Shown here piece by piece: positions 45,832 to 54,014 of a DNA stretch of 60,996 nt. The stretch's first letter is position 1; every line of letters begins with the position of its first letter. The translations under genes were made by a program, and so were the position numbers. The notes beneath the pieces were generated by a model, which worked only from the letters and a program-made list of their open reading frames with translations, did no database searches and was not told the DNA's origin. The stretch lies in NCBI GenBank assembly GCA_015655015.1, contig JAATFV010000006.1:1-60996 (forward strand), read 5' to 3'. This DNA is from Chitinophagales bacterium (GTDB lineage: Bacteria > Bacteroidota > Bacteroidia > Chitinophagales > Chitinophagaceae).

Positions 45832-48531
45832 ATGAACAAGATATTCTATTGCACTATACTGTCGATATTTGCATCAGCCTTCGCCGGCTGCGGATCACAC
45901 ACCGAATTGGACAGCTTCAGGTACACCTCCGCGTTCCATCCTATGGAAAATGCCGTTCGGAACGACTTTGTATTCAATGGTTACACCGCTTACTGGCACG
46001 GCGCCTCCCAGGAATGGACAAGATATGGCAACCTCTTCAAGACCAACGGGTCGGATGCCCCGGACGCCATCATACGCAGCAAGTTCGATATAGCGGAAGA
46101 CCTGGGGCTGAAGGGACTCTCTATGGAGGAAGGTTTTCTCGACGGCCTCTTGAAAGAATCTTATAAGGTCCTGGAAAACCCTTCCATCGACACGCTGGAA
46201 GATGCCTTGAAAGATAGCAACGTGCTGGTGCTGACGGTTCCCGGCTCACCCACCGGTGAGCAACTGATCAAAAAGTATACACCCGACAGCGCAATTCAGT
46301 CCCTTATGGAAGAGAATATAGCCCGAAAAGACAGGGTTGATGCTTTCCTGCTGGAAAATGCCGGGCGCAGGCTCTTCGTGATCTCTTCCGCTGACAACAT
46401 GCAGGGAGCAAAGGTCCTGCAACTGATAGCAGAGGCCCGGGAGGCGTTGCGAACGTATGATCTTCGACGCGGATGGTTTGGCGCCCAGACCCTCATCAAC
46501 AGCGTAACCAATACACCCGGCCATCCGCTGGAAGTCATCGGCAAGGGCATGAATGAAGGCAACAGCTGGTTCACTTTTTCCGGTTATATGGAATTTCTCT
46601 CCCGGGGCCAATACCAGCACTGGATGGAAAAAGCGCATCTGCCCGTCCTCACCGATGTGGGGTTCGTACCCGGCGTACATCCCGCTATTTTCGGATGCAG
46701 GGATTACGATAGTCTCCAGGTACAAAGTTTCTTCACCCACGCCGCCTATGTCAATTTCGCCCATTCGAAAGGCGGATATGCCTTCAGGAATGTATACGAT
46801 ACGACTGCCGATACCTCCCATCTGTCCTATGACGGCTACCTGGCAGATGAAGGAAATAAGGAACAGATCGATACGGCCGGCCGGCCTTTTGTATCGCTGA
46901 CGGGTAATCTCGAGTCAGGCGCAGTTCCCTGCATGGTGCTCTTCGCGAAAAAAGGAGAGCCCTGGACACAAAAGACGCTGTGGCAGACGATCCTTTCCGG
47001 TCGTGAGGTGGCTGTCATCGAAAAAGGCAGGATGATGGGCCCTGCATTATACCGCAATGCCCTGGAGATGCTGCTGCTCGACCGGGTATTTCTCGAAGAG
47101 TACTTTGGCGATAAGGTCAATATGGAAGCGAAGACCAAAGGGTATGAGCTGCAGTTGACCGTGAAGAATAGCTATTCACATGCTGTCTCCGGGAAATTGA
47201 GCATCGTCCTTCCCCCGGAAATGGGCCTGTCGGAAGACTCCGTATCTACCCTGGACCTGCCTGCCGGCAGCGGGAAGACGCTGACCTTCCGGCTGCGTCC
47301 CACTAAGGACGCAATGGACAGTACGACCCCGATCGCGATACATTATAACTGGGGCGGGGGCGAGAAGAGCACGATGACCATGCTCGAACTGCCTCCCGCT
47401 ATTTCGGTTACCCGGCTGCTCTACGGACAGGCGCCGCAGGTCAGCTATCCCGTGACCGTCCATAATTTTACGGCAGACACATCTTTTCCCGTTACTGTTC
47501 AGGTATTAGACAACAACGCGGCGGGAAAGGCGGTATTTAGTGAAAAACAGACCTGTTCTACCCCTACCGGAACCTTTCGCAATATGGCATTCGACCTGAA
47601 AATTCCGGAAGGCGATTATATCGTGAAAGTTTCCGCTCTCGGAATTGACAATATCAGCCAGCTGGGTGTACGCAAGGCTGCCGGCAGTCCGACCCTGAAG
47701 GAAGTGGACCTCAACAACGATGGCGTCAACGAGTATGTCATGGAGAACGACAGCGTCAAGGCGACCTTGCTGACCACCGGAGCGCGTATCATCGAATACA
47801 TCGTAAAGTCTAAGAACGATAATGTCCTGTTCAAGCTGTGGCCTGACAAGCCGGTGGACGACAAAAGGCCTTTCAGGAAAAGGGAATTTTATCCATACGG
47901 CGGATTCGAAGATTTCCTGGGGCAGCCCAGCATCGAGACCAGTACGAACTATGAGGCCGTAGTCACCAAAAAAGAAGGAGATTATGTCCAGGTAAAAATG
48001 TCCGCTGATTACTACGGCAACAAGCTGGAAAAGACCTTCACCTTATTCGGCAACTCTCCCCTGGTAGAGATCCGCTGGGCGCTGACGTTCAAGAACCCCG
48101 AGCTGAACATGATCGGGCCGCAGCCGATCCTCTCCGTAGGAAAGAACCATGGGCCGGAAGACCGGTTTGTATTCCCCGAAGAAGGGGGCATGCGCTATTG
48201 CACGATGGACCCGACAAAATATTTCGGCAGGGTCATTTTCCTGAAGGAAGGATGGAATGCGGACTATGACACGAAAGAGAACCTTTCCTTTGTAGGCGCC
48301 TTCCCTGTGGACCAGCCCATCTTCCTCCATATGTGGATGAACCATCCCTCCAACCCCGGCTCTATGTATTTCTATTCCGAACTGCAGCCCTGGATCCGCA
48401 TATTCCAGAAGAGCACTATGTATTTCTCCTATTATCTCTGGGCGTCGCCGGGGTCCTGGGAGAATGGCGTAAAGGCATTGCGTGACAGGAATCTCATAAC
48501 CACCCGGACAAAATGGCCGTTCTTAAAATAA
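45832..48531 (+). CDS. Large PUL lipoprotein, unknown family (899 aa)
   Basis: A lipoprotein signal (ILSIFASAFAGCGSH, Cys19) is followed by a region of about 400 residues that may contain a barrel-like or Rossmann-like domain (GYTAYWHGASQEWTRYGNLF ... VLVLTVPGSPTGEQLIKKYT ... FTFSGYMEFLSRGQYQHWME). Two Ig-like segments follow (about 415-610: KLSIVLPPEMGLSEDSVSTL), then a C-terminal super-sandwich (about 630-880, VKSKNDNVLFKLWPDKPVDD ... LVEIRWALTF) of galactose-mutarotase type, as in lyases and glycosidases. The stop overlaps the next ORF's earliest possible start. I do not recognise the family. Confidence 0.55.
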   Translation: MNKIFYCTILSIFASAFAGCGSHTELDSFRYTSAFHPMENAVRNDFVFNGYTAYWHGASQEWTRYGNLFKTNGSDAPDAIIRSKFDIAEDLGLKGLSMEEGFLDGLLKESYKVLENPSIDTLEDALKDSNVLVLTVPGSPTGEQLIKKYTPDSAIQSLMEENIARKDRVDAFLLENAGRRLFVISSADNMQGAKVLQLIAEAREALRTYDLRRGWFGAQTLINSVTNTPGHPLEVIGKGMNEGNSWFTFSGYMEFLSRGQYQHWMEKAHLPVLTDVGFVPGVHPAIFGCRDYDSLQVQSFFTHAAYVNFAHSKGGYAFRNVYDTTADTSHLSYDGYLADEGNKEQIDTAGRPFVSLTGNLESGAVPCMVLFAKKGEPWTQKTLWQTILSGREVAVIEKGRMMGPALYRNALEMLLLDRVFLEEYFGDKVNMEAKTKGYELQLTVKNSYSHAVSGKLSIVLPPEMGLSEDSVSTLDLPAGSGKTLTFRLRPTKDAMDSTTPIAIHYNWGGGEKSTMTMLELPPAISVTRLLYGQAPQVSYPVTVHNFTADTSFPVTVQVLDNNAAGKAVFSEKQTCSTPTGTFRNMAFDLKIPEGDYIVKVSALGIDNISQLGVRKAAGSPTLKEVDLNNDGVNEYVMENDSVKATLLTTGARIIEYIVKSKNDNVLFKLWPDKPVDDKRPFRKREFYPYGGFEDFLGQPSIETSTNYEAVVTKKEGDYVQVKMSADYYGNKLEKTFTLFGNSPLVEIRWALTFKNPELNMIGPQPILSVGKNHGPEDRFVFPEEGGMRYCTMDPTKYFGRVIFLKEGWNADYDTKENLSFVGAFPVDQPIFLHMWMNHPSNPGSMYFYSELQPWIRIFQKSTMYFSYYLWASPGSWENGVKALRDRNLITTRTKWPFLK

Positions 48532-48542
48532 ACCTTTTGAAA

Positions 48543-50357
48543 ATGAGCAAATCCACAGTCATGGCGCTGGCGGTGATATCGATGCTCCGGTTTTTTCCTG
48601 CCGGGGCGCAGGCGCCTGCCAAAGAAGGCAGCCTTACGATAACGCAAATGGAGCTGGGATATCCCTGCCCGAACATACCCTATTATCATTTCAAAGCCGC
48701 ATTGCGTCTGCCTCATCCTTCCATCATCGGGGTGGAAGCATTTGTCAACGGCAAGCCGCTGCGTGCGACCGACCTTCGAAGAACTGCCGGTGCGGAGGAT
48801 CCCGGCCGCCCGCCTATCGCCGGCCGGTCGCCCTCGGGGTATGGCATGGCGCAGGATGTTACCCTATATGAACAACCCCAGGTGATAGGATGGGTACACT
48901 GGCTGCCCGGGCAACGTTACACCATACGTATTACGGTTCGGCTGAAGCGATCGGCCGGCGATTCATCTGCCGATGTGCTGCTGACGGCAAGCCGTACCCT
49001 GGAAGCCCCGCCCGCCCCTGTCTTCAGCGCCGGATGGAAGAGCTACAAATCCGTAGTAGTCAGCGAGACGGCAGGTCTTGACAGGAAAGACGAGCCTGTG
49101 AAAGTCCTTCTTGCCTTCTACCCGGATGAAGACCACGGGCTCAAAAGAGAGGTGCGGGTAGTGGCCTTCGATCCCGTGACGCATGGCGTCACCGAAGTGC
49201 CATCCCAGGTCTACGATGTACAACGATCGCTGGAAAAGGACGACCTTGCCCCGGATAAGAATGGAAAAGCCACCCGGCATATTCCCTTATGGCTGCCTAC
49301 GGTCACGGCCCGGCTGGTCTTCCTTGCCAGCGTTCCCGCCCGATCCAGCCGTGTATACCTCGTATATTATAACAATGAAAAAGCGCAGGATACCATTTAT
49401 CGTACCGATCTGCGCGTACAAGGAGAAGCGCCCGGTCTGCAGGTAGATAATAGCCAGTTCACCGCTACCCTAAGTCCCAATTCCGGCCACCTCGACCAGC
49501 TCATCCTGAAGAGCCGGCCTGATGCTCCGTTATTCCATCGCATGGAAACCAACGGCGCCATTCACTGGAACCCGGACCTCTATGCTCCACCCAGGCCCTG
49601 GACGCACACATCCGACTGGGCGCCGCCGGCTCATGTCCATAGCCTGGCAGGCCCTGTACTGGCTAACAGCGAGGTGTGGGGACCGCTGCCGGAAGTGAAG
49701 GAAGCCGACGCCTCTTTGCGATATGAATTTTACACGGGCGTACCCTATTTCATCAGCAGCACTTCGATGCGGATCAACGGGACCCTCAACTGCCTGGCGC
49801 TGCGCAACGCCGAGATCGTATTCAAGCGGGAACTCATCACCCATGCTGCGTGGTATGATGCTGTCAGAGATTCCGTCATCATCTATGATGTCAAGAACAT
49901 GGCCGATCTTACCGATCTGAGGATGGAAGCCGACGTGCCCTGGATCACTTTCTATAATGAGGATTCCCGCATCGGCTTTGCCGGCATTCAGCTGGAATAC
50001 GCCAACACAGGACTCGAGTCGGACCCGCGGCTGCTCAACCCCTTCTTCTATATCACGGCAGGCCCCTGGATCTATTGGGCGCGTGGGCTATCACATACCT
50101 ATCTGTCTTCCAACATGCAGCAGGTGGTGCCTGTCATGAAGGGCAGCTTTTATTCCGAGAAATGGGCTTATCTCATCTACAGTCCCGAAAAAGGAAGGCC
50201 CCCCTATGCTCCGGTCATAGACTGGCAGAAAAAATTGACACATCCTCTACGCACACAGCTCGTCGAAGAAGTGGACGACAGGGTGTCGAAGACCCTGGAA
50301 GAAGTCTATATGAATGACGGCAAAAGCGGCTGGGAGGGAAGGAATAACAAAAAATAG
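48543..50357 (+). CDS. Secreted PUL protein of unknown function (604 aa)
   Basis: I start at ATG 48543 (MSKSTVMALAVISMLRFFPA, cut after GAQA), 11 nt after the previous stop; an ATG at 48513 overlaps that gene. The mature protein appears all-beta with many aromatic residues: YPCPNIPYYHFKAALRLPHP, then YEQPQVIGWVHWLPGQ, DLDRK-like linker and FHRMETNGAIHWNPDLYAPP near the middle. It may be a glycan lyase or binding protein; a substrate-binding cleft is suggested by conserved Asn/Trp/His but no catalytic motif is assigned. It is within the PUL operon. Confidence 0.5.
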   Translation: MSKSTVMALAVISMLRFFPAGAQAPAKEGSLTITQMELGYPCPNIPYYHFKAALRLPHPSIIGVEAFVNGKPLRATDLRRTAGAEDPGRPPIAGRSPSGYGMAQDVTLYEQPQVIGWVHWLPGQRYTIRITVRLKRSAGDSSADVLLTASRTLEAPPAPVFSAGWKSYKSVVVSETAGLDRKDEPVKVLLAFYPDEDHGLKREVRVVAFDPVTHGVTEVPSQVYDVQRSLEKDDLAPDKNGKATRHIPLWLPTVTARLVFLASVPARSSRVYLVYYNNEKAQDTIYRTDLRVQGEAPGLQVDNSQFTATLSPNSGHLDQLILKSRPDAPLFHRMETNGAIHWNPDLYAPPRPWTHTSDWAPPAHVHSLAGPVLANSEVWGPLPEVKEADASLRYEFYTGVPYFISSTSMRINGTLNCLALRNAEIVFKRELITHAAWYDAVRDSVIIYDVKNMADLTDLRMEADVPWITFYNEDSRIGFAGIQLEYANTGLESDPRLLNPFFYITAGPWIYWARGLSHTYLSSNMQQVVPVMKGSFYSEKWAYLIYSPEKGRPPYAPVIDWQKKLTHPLRTQLVEEVDDRVSKTLEEVYMNDGKSGWEGRNNKK

Positions 50358-50377
50358 CGAATCAATAAAAAAATACC

Positions 50378-50557
50378 ATGCGGCAGAAACAAACTATCTA
50401 CTTTTTATGGACAGGCGTGCTGACGATCGTCCTGCTGATTTTTATCGCCTGTTCTCCGTCCAAACCTACAGGCAAAAATCCCAGTGGGCAGAAGACATCG
50501 GGAAAGGACAGCGCTGTGAAAAAAATTGATGATGGTCCCAGCGAATTTTTCCAATAA
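50378..50557 (+). CDS. Tiny PUL lipoprotein (59 aa)
   Basis: ATG 50378 begins MRQKQTIYFLWTGVLTIVLL then IFIACSPSKP, a membrane/lipoprotein signal with lipobox (IFIAC, Cys25). The 34-residue mature tail is Lys/Gly/Ser-rich (KNPSGQKTSGKDSAVKKIDD) and ends GPSEFFQ. It lies 20 nt after the 614-codon ORF and 17 nt before the sulfatase, on the same strand. Small lipoproteins of this kind are easily missed. It could be a partner of a neighbouring surface protein or an outer-membrane linker. Confidence 0.6.
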   Translation: MRQKQTIYFLWTGVLTIVLLIFIACSPSKPTGKNPSGQKTSGKDSAVKKIDDGPSEFFQ

Positions 50558-50574
50558 CTTAAATATGACAGCAG

Positions 50575-52080
50575 ATGCCATCGACGAGAGATCTCATTTT
50601 CGCATTTTTCTTTGTATTGCGCACTTTTTCGGGCTGGTCTCAGCAACCACCGGTTACCGGCGGGTCACAGGGGCGGCCGAATATCGTCTTTATCTATACG
50701 GACGACCAGCGTTATGACGCCCTCGGCGTGATCCAGGAAGCCCAGGGCGCCAAAGCCCGTTTTCCCTGGTTCAAAACGCCCAATATCGACCGTATCGCAA
50801 AAGAAGGCATCTGCTTCAGGAATGCCTTTGTCGTCAATTCCCTGTGTTCTCCCAGCCGGGCGACCATGCTAACGGGAAGGTATAACCACATCAACGGAAT
50901 GACTAACAATCACAGCGAGTTGGGAGACACCACCGACACCTATGCAAGCTTTCTTACAAAGGCAGGGTATGCTACGGCATTCATCGGCAAATGGCATATG
51001 GCCCGCCAGCTGGCGCGACCGGGCTTCACGTATTCCTTTAGCTTTATTGGCCAGGGGAAATATGTCGATTGCCCATTCCAGCTCAATGGCAGCGAGATGG
51101 TGCAGACAAAGGGCTGGGTGGATGATATCTCTACGGATACGGCCATGGCCTTTATTTCCCGCAACAGCCAACATCCTTTCCTGGTCACTCTTGCTTTCAA
51201 ATCCTCGCATTACAACTGGACGCCGCCCGAAAGTACCAGGGATATGTTCGAAGACATTTCTTTCCCAAGGCCTGCCAATGAAACGGCCCATACCCCGTAT
51301 GAAGGCGAAATAGACGACGGCAGGACGACTCCCCCGCCCGTACCGGCTGTCAACTCATGGACCGTCAACCACGACACCATCATCCGCAGTTATTTCAGGG
51401 TGTTGAAAGCCATAGACGATAATGTAGGCCGTATCCTTCACTTACTCGATTCACTCCACCTGGCGGACAATACCATCGTCGTATATACTTCCGACAACGG
51501 CTATTTCCTGGGTGAACACAACCTTTCTGACAAGCGCAACGCCTACGAAGAATCCATGCGGGTCCCTCTTCTCATGCGTTATCCTGCCAAAGTAGCGAAA
51601 GGGCAGGAGATCAATAAAATGGTGCTGAACGCGGACCTGGCGCCTACCTTTCTCGACTTTGCCGGAGTACCCCGTCCGGGAAAATTTCAGGGTAAGAGCT
51701 GGGCGCCGCTGGCCGAAGGTAAACCCGTAAAATGGCGGACTTCCTTCTTTTATGAATATTTCTACGAGACCCCCTATGCCATTCCGACCCTGCTGGCAGA
51801 AAGGACGGAAACGGCCAAGCTGATCAAATACCCGGGTGAAAAGGGCTGGTCGGAGATGTATGACCTGCGCAAAGACCCGGGCGAACAGCACAACCTTTTC
51901 GACGATCCCAAAATGGCAGGATTGAAAGCCAGGCTGCAGCGGGATATGGAAAAGGATTCCGCCGCAGTGCATTTTTTTATACCCGCTGCGGCAGATAAAC
52001 GCCCTCTGGACAAGGATGGACATTACAGGCGGCCCATCTACAAAAGACCGGACAAAATACAAATAACAGCTCCGCGCTAG
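50575..52080 (+). CDS. Secreted sulfatase (formylglycine type)
   Basis: A 501-aa protein with a signal peptide (DLIFAFFFVLRTFSGWSQ). It has the sulfatase signature LCSPSRATMLTGR with Cys91 as the residue converted to formylglycine by a maturase, and metal-binding Asp43-Asp44 in YTDDQRYDALG. Further signature: GKWHM (about 138-142), SDNGYFLGEHNLSDKRNAYE (about 303-322) and EMYDLRKDPGEQHNLF at the end. It removes sulfate esters from a glycan, so the target of this PUL is probably sulfated. The start ATG 50575 fits the signal peptide. Confidence 0.9.
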   Translation: MPSTRDLIFAFFFVLRTFSGWSQQPPVTGGSQGRPNIVFIYTDDQRYDALGVIQEAQGAKARFPWFKTPNIDRIAKEGICFRNAFVVNSLCSPSRATMLTGRYNHINGMTNNHSELGDTTDTYASFLTKAGYATAFIGKWHMARQLARPGFTYSFSFIGQGKYVDCPFQLNGSEMVQTKGWVDDISTDTAMAFISRNSQHPFLVTLAFKSSHYNWTPPESTRDMFEDISFPRPANETAHTPYEGEIDDGRTTPPPVPAVNSWTVNHDTIIRSYFRVLKAIDDNVGRILHLLDSLHLADNTIVVYTSDNGYFLGEHNLSDKRNAYEESMRVPLLMRYPAKVAKGQEINKMVLNADLAPTFLDFAGVPRPGKFQGKSWAPLAEGKPVKWRTSFFYEYFYETPYAIPTLLAERTETAKLIKYPGEKGWSEMYDLRKDPGEQHNLFDDPKMAGLKARLQRDMEKDSAAVHFFIPAAADKRPLDKDGHYRRPIYKRPDKIQITAPR

Positions 52081-52109
52081 ATGGCAGAACGGCTATCGCT
52101 CTACATTGA

Positions 52110-52141
52110 TTTGTGCAATTGGTATATTTTAGGTAAGTTTG
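52110..52141 (+). promoter_or_regulatory. Bacteroidota promoter of PUL sigma factor 2
   Basis: TTTG at 52110-52113, a 20-nt spacer and TAAGTTTG at 52134-52141: an exact match to the TTTG/TAnnTTTG consensus. Transcription should start near 52148. The longest ORF start (TTG 52139) lies inside the -7 box, so it is not used; the first ATG in frame after the start point is 52163. Confidence 0.75.
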
Positions 52142-52162
52142 GGCGGACTATATGATGAGCGG

Positions 52163-52732
52163 ATGAACGATTGTATGTCATTAAATGATTCAGACCTGCT
52201 GCAATTGCTACGACAGGGAGATGCCTCCGCCTTCCGGGAGCTGTATGACCGCTATTGGAACAAGTTATACTTCCTCGCACACAAACGGCTCAAATCAGCC
52301 ATGGCCGCTGAAGAGATCGTCCAGAACGTTTTCCTTACACTTTGGAACCGGCGCACGACGCTGCAGATCGAAGACCTGCCGCCTTACCTGGGGACCGCCA
52401 CCCGATATGCCGTTTATCACTACCTGGCCGCTGAAAAAAAGCGGGCAAAAAATGAAGAGGCAGCGGGTAAGCTATTGCTGAAAGTCATACCCGGAGAACT
52501 ACTCATCGATGACAAACAACTGCTGGAGCAGGTTAAACGGCTTGCCAATGAATTGCCCGAAAAATGCCGGCTGGTATTCATCTATAATAAGATTGACGAC
52601 CAGGCCTTGCCTGAAGTCGCGCAAACGCTCAATATCTCCGTCAAAACCGCTGAGGCTCACCTGACAAAGGCATTACGCCTGATCCGTTCAAGGATGAAGG
52701 ATCACGCCCTTTTTATATTCATCAATCTGTGA
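52163..52732 (+). CDS. ECF sigma factor of PUL 2
   Basis: 189 aa from ATG 52163 (or 52175); the 52139 TTG is excluded by the promoter. Region 2 covers about residues 20-80 (SAFRELYDRYWNKLYFLAHK ... AAEEIVQNVFLTLWNRR), and region 4 about 130-180 (LPEKCRLVFIYNKIDDQALP ... LNISVKTAEAHLTKAL). A FecR follows at 52816. Its leader is about 15 nt. Confidence 0.85.
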   Translation: MNDCMSLNDSDLLQLLRQGDASAFRELYDRYWNKLYFLAHKRLKSAMAAEEIVQNVFLTLWNRRTTLQIEDLPPYLGTATRYAVYHYLAAEKKRAKNEEAAGKLLLKVIPGELLIDDKQLLEQVKRLANELPEKCRLVFIYNKIDDQALPEVAQTLNISVKTAEAHLTKALRLIRSRMKDHALFIFINL

Positions 52733-52815
52733 GATCGGTGATTTCCAATTATTCCCGGCCGAAAAATCTTATTTCCGACTAAGGGTAATTAGCTGTTCGC
52801 CGACTCAACTAAAAA

Positions 52816-53982
52816 ATGGACCACGTGGATAGAACGTTACTGGCTGAACTGGCCGACCGGGTATTATCAGGCGCCGCTACGGAGCAGGAGATAGCGTTAT
52901 TACATCAATGGTACGATACGGCCGATAAGGAAGAGATCGAGCTCGTCTTCACCCCCCAAAAGGAAACGGAGGAGGATATCAGGCAACGCATCTTCGCCGG
53001 CCTGCAGCAAACCATAGAACAGACGCCGGATGGGCAGCCACGCCGCATTGGACGATATGTCCGGTGGTTGGCAGCGGCTTCGGTCCTCTTTGTCCTTTGT
53101 TTTACCGGAAAATACTTTTGGGATGCCTATAATTTCCGGAAAGAAGCTTATGCGGCCCGGCCTGTGATAAAGTCCCGAAAGGATCTGCTGCCCGGGACGA
53201 ATAAGGCTACATTGCTATTAGGTGATGGATCGGTAGTCGATCTTGGCAAGGTCCAAAATGGTCTTATCAGGAATGCGACCGGAACCCGGATCGACAAACG
53301 TGACGGGCAATTGATCTACGGTGTTGCAACATCCATGGAGATGGCCCCGGAAATGAACACCATTCAGACGCCCCGCGGAGGTCAATATCAGCTGATATTG
53401 CCGGACGGCACCAAAGTATGGCTCAACGCAGCTTCGTCACTCAACTATCCTACGGCTTTCGTTGGTACGGACAGACAGGTGCAGCTAAAAGGAGAGGCCT
53501 ATTTTGAAGTGGCCGAAGACAAAAACCGGCCTTTCACGGTGCTGGTTGGCGACATGCAGGTAAATGTGCTGGGCACTCATTTCAATGTGATGGCGTACGA
53601 TGACGAGAATGCGATCAAAACCACCCTGCTCCGGGGATCTGTCAAAGTAACGCGTGGACAGGCCTCGCATTTACTGGCAGTCGGACAGGAAGCGTCATGC
53701 GAACGGTCATCCGGAGCCTTCCGGATGCTCGATGTGGATGCAGACGGAGCGGTAGCCTGGAAGAACGGTTATTTTCAATTCAACGGTATAGCTATCGAAA
53801 CGGTGATGAGACAAATAGCCCGCTGGTACGATGTCGATGTGGAATACCAGGGCAGGACGAATGAGCATTTCAGAGGAAAGATCCCCCGAAGTGTCAACGT
53901 CTCCGAGGTGTTCAAAATGCTCGAGCTTACAGGGGCCGCCCACTTTACTTTAGAAGGAAAGAAGATCATTGTCAAACCTTAA
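52816..53982 (+). CDS. FecR-family anti-sigma factor of PUL 2
   Basis: A 388-aa protein. The cytoplasmic part (about 1-82) has a short anti-sigma helix bundle, one transmembrane segment lies at about 84-104 (WLAAASVLFVLCFTGKYFWD), the FecR domain at about 180-285 (IQTPRGGQYQLILPDGTKVW ... LKGEAYFEVAEDKNRPF) and DUF4974 at about 315-385 (NGYFQFNGIAIETVMRQIAR). It follows its sigma factor by 83 nt and precedes its cognate SusC. Confidence 0.9.
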   Translation: MDHVDRTLLAELADRVLSGAATEQEIALLHQWYDTADKEEIELVFTPQKETEEDIRQRIFAGLQQTIEQTPDGQPRRIGRYVRWLAAASVLFVLCFTGKYFWDAYNFRKEAYAARPVIKSRKDLLPGTNKATLLLGDGSVVDLGKVQNGLIRNATGTRIDKRDGQLIYGVATSMEMAPEMNTIQTPRGGQYQLILPDGTKVWLNAASSLNYPTAFVGTDRQVQLKGEAYFEVAEDKNRPFTVLVGDMQVNVLGTHFNVMAYDDENAIKTTLLRGSVKVTRGQASHLLAVGQEASCERSSGAFRMLDVDADGAVAWKNGYFQFNGIAIETVMRQIARWYDVDVEYQGRTNEHFRGKIPRSVNVSEVFKMLELTGAAHFTLEGKKIIVKP

Positions 53983-54014
53983 GGGAGTTGTACCGAACCA
54001 ATGTTTGCTGATAT

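Noticed and set aside
52139..52162. TTG start of sigma factor 2
   Set aside because: It lies inside the -7 box of an exact consensus promoter.
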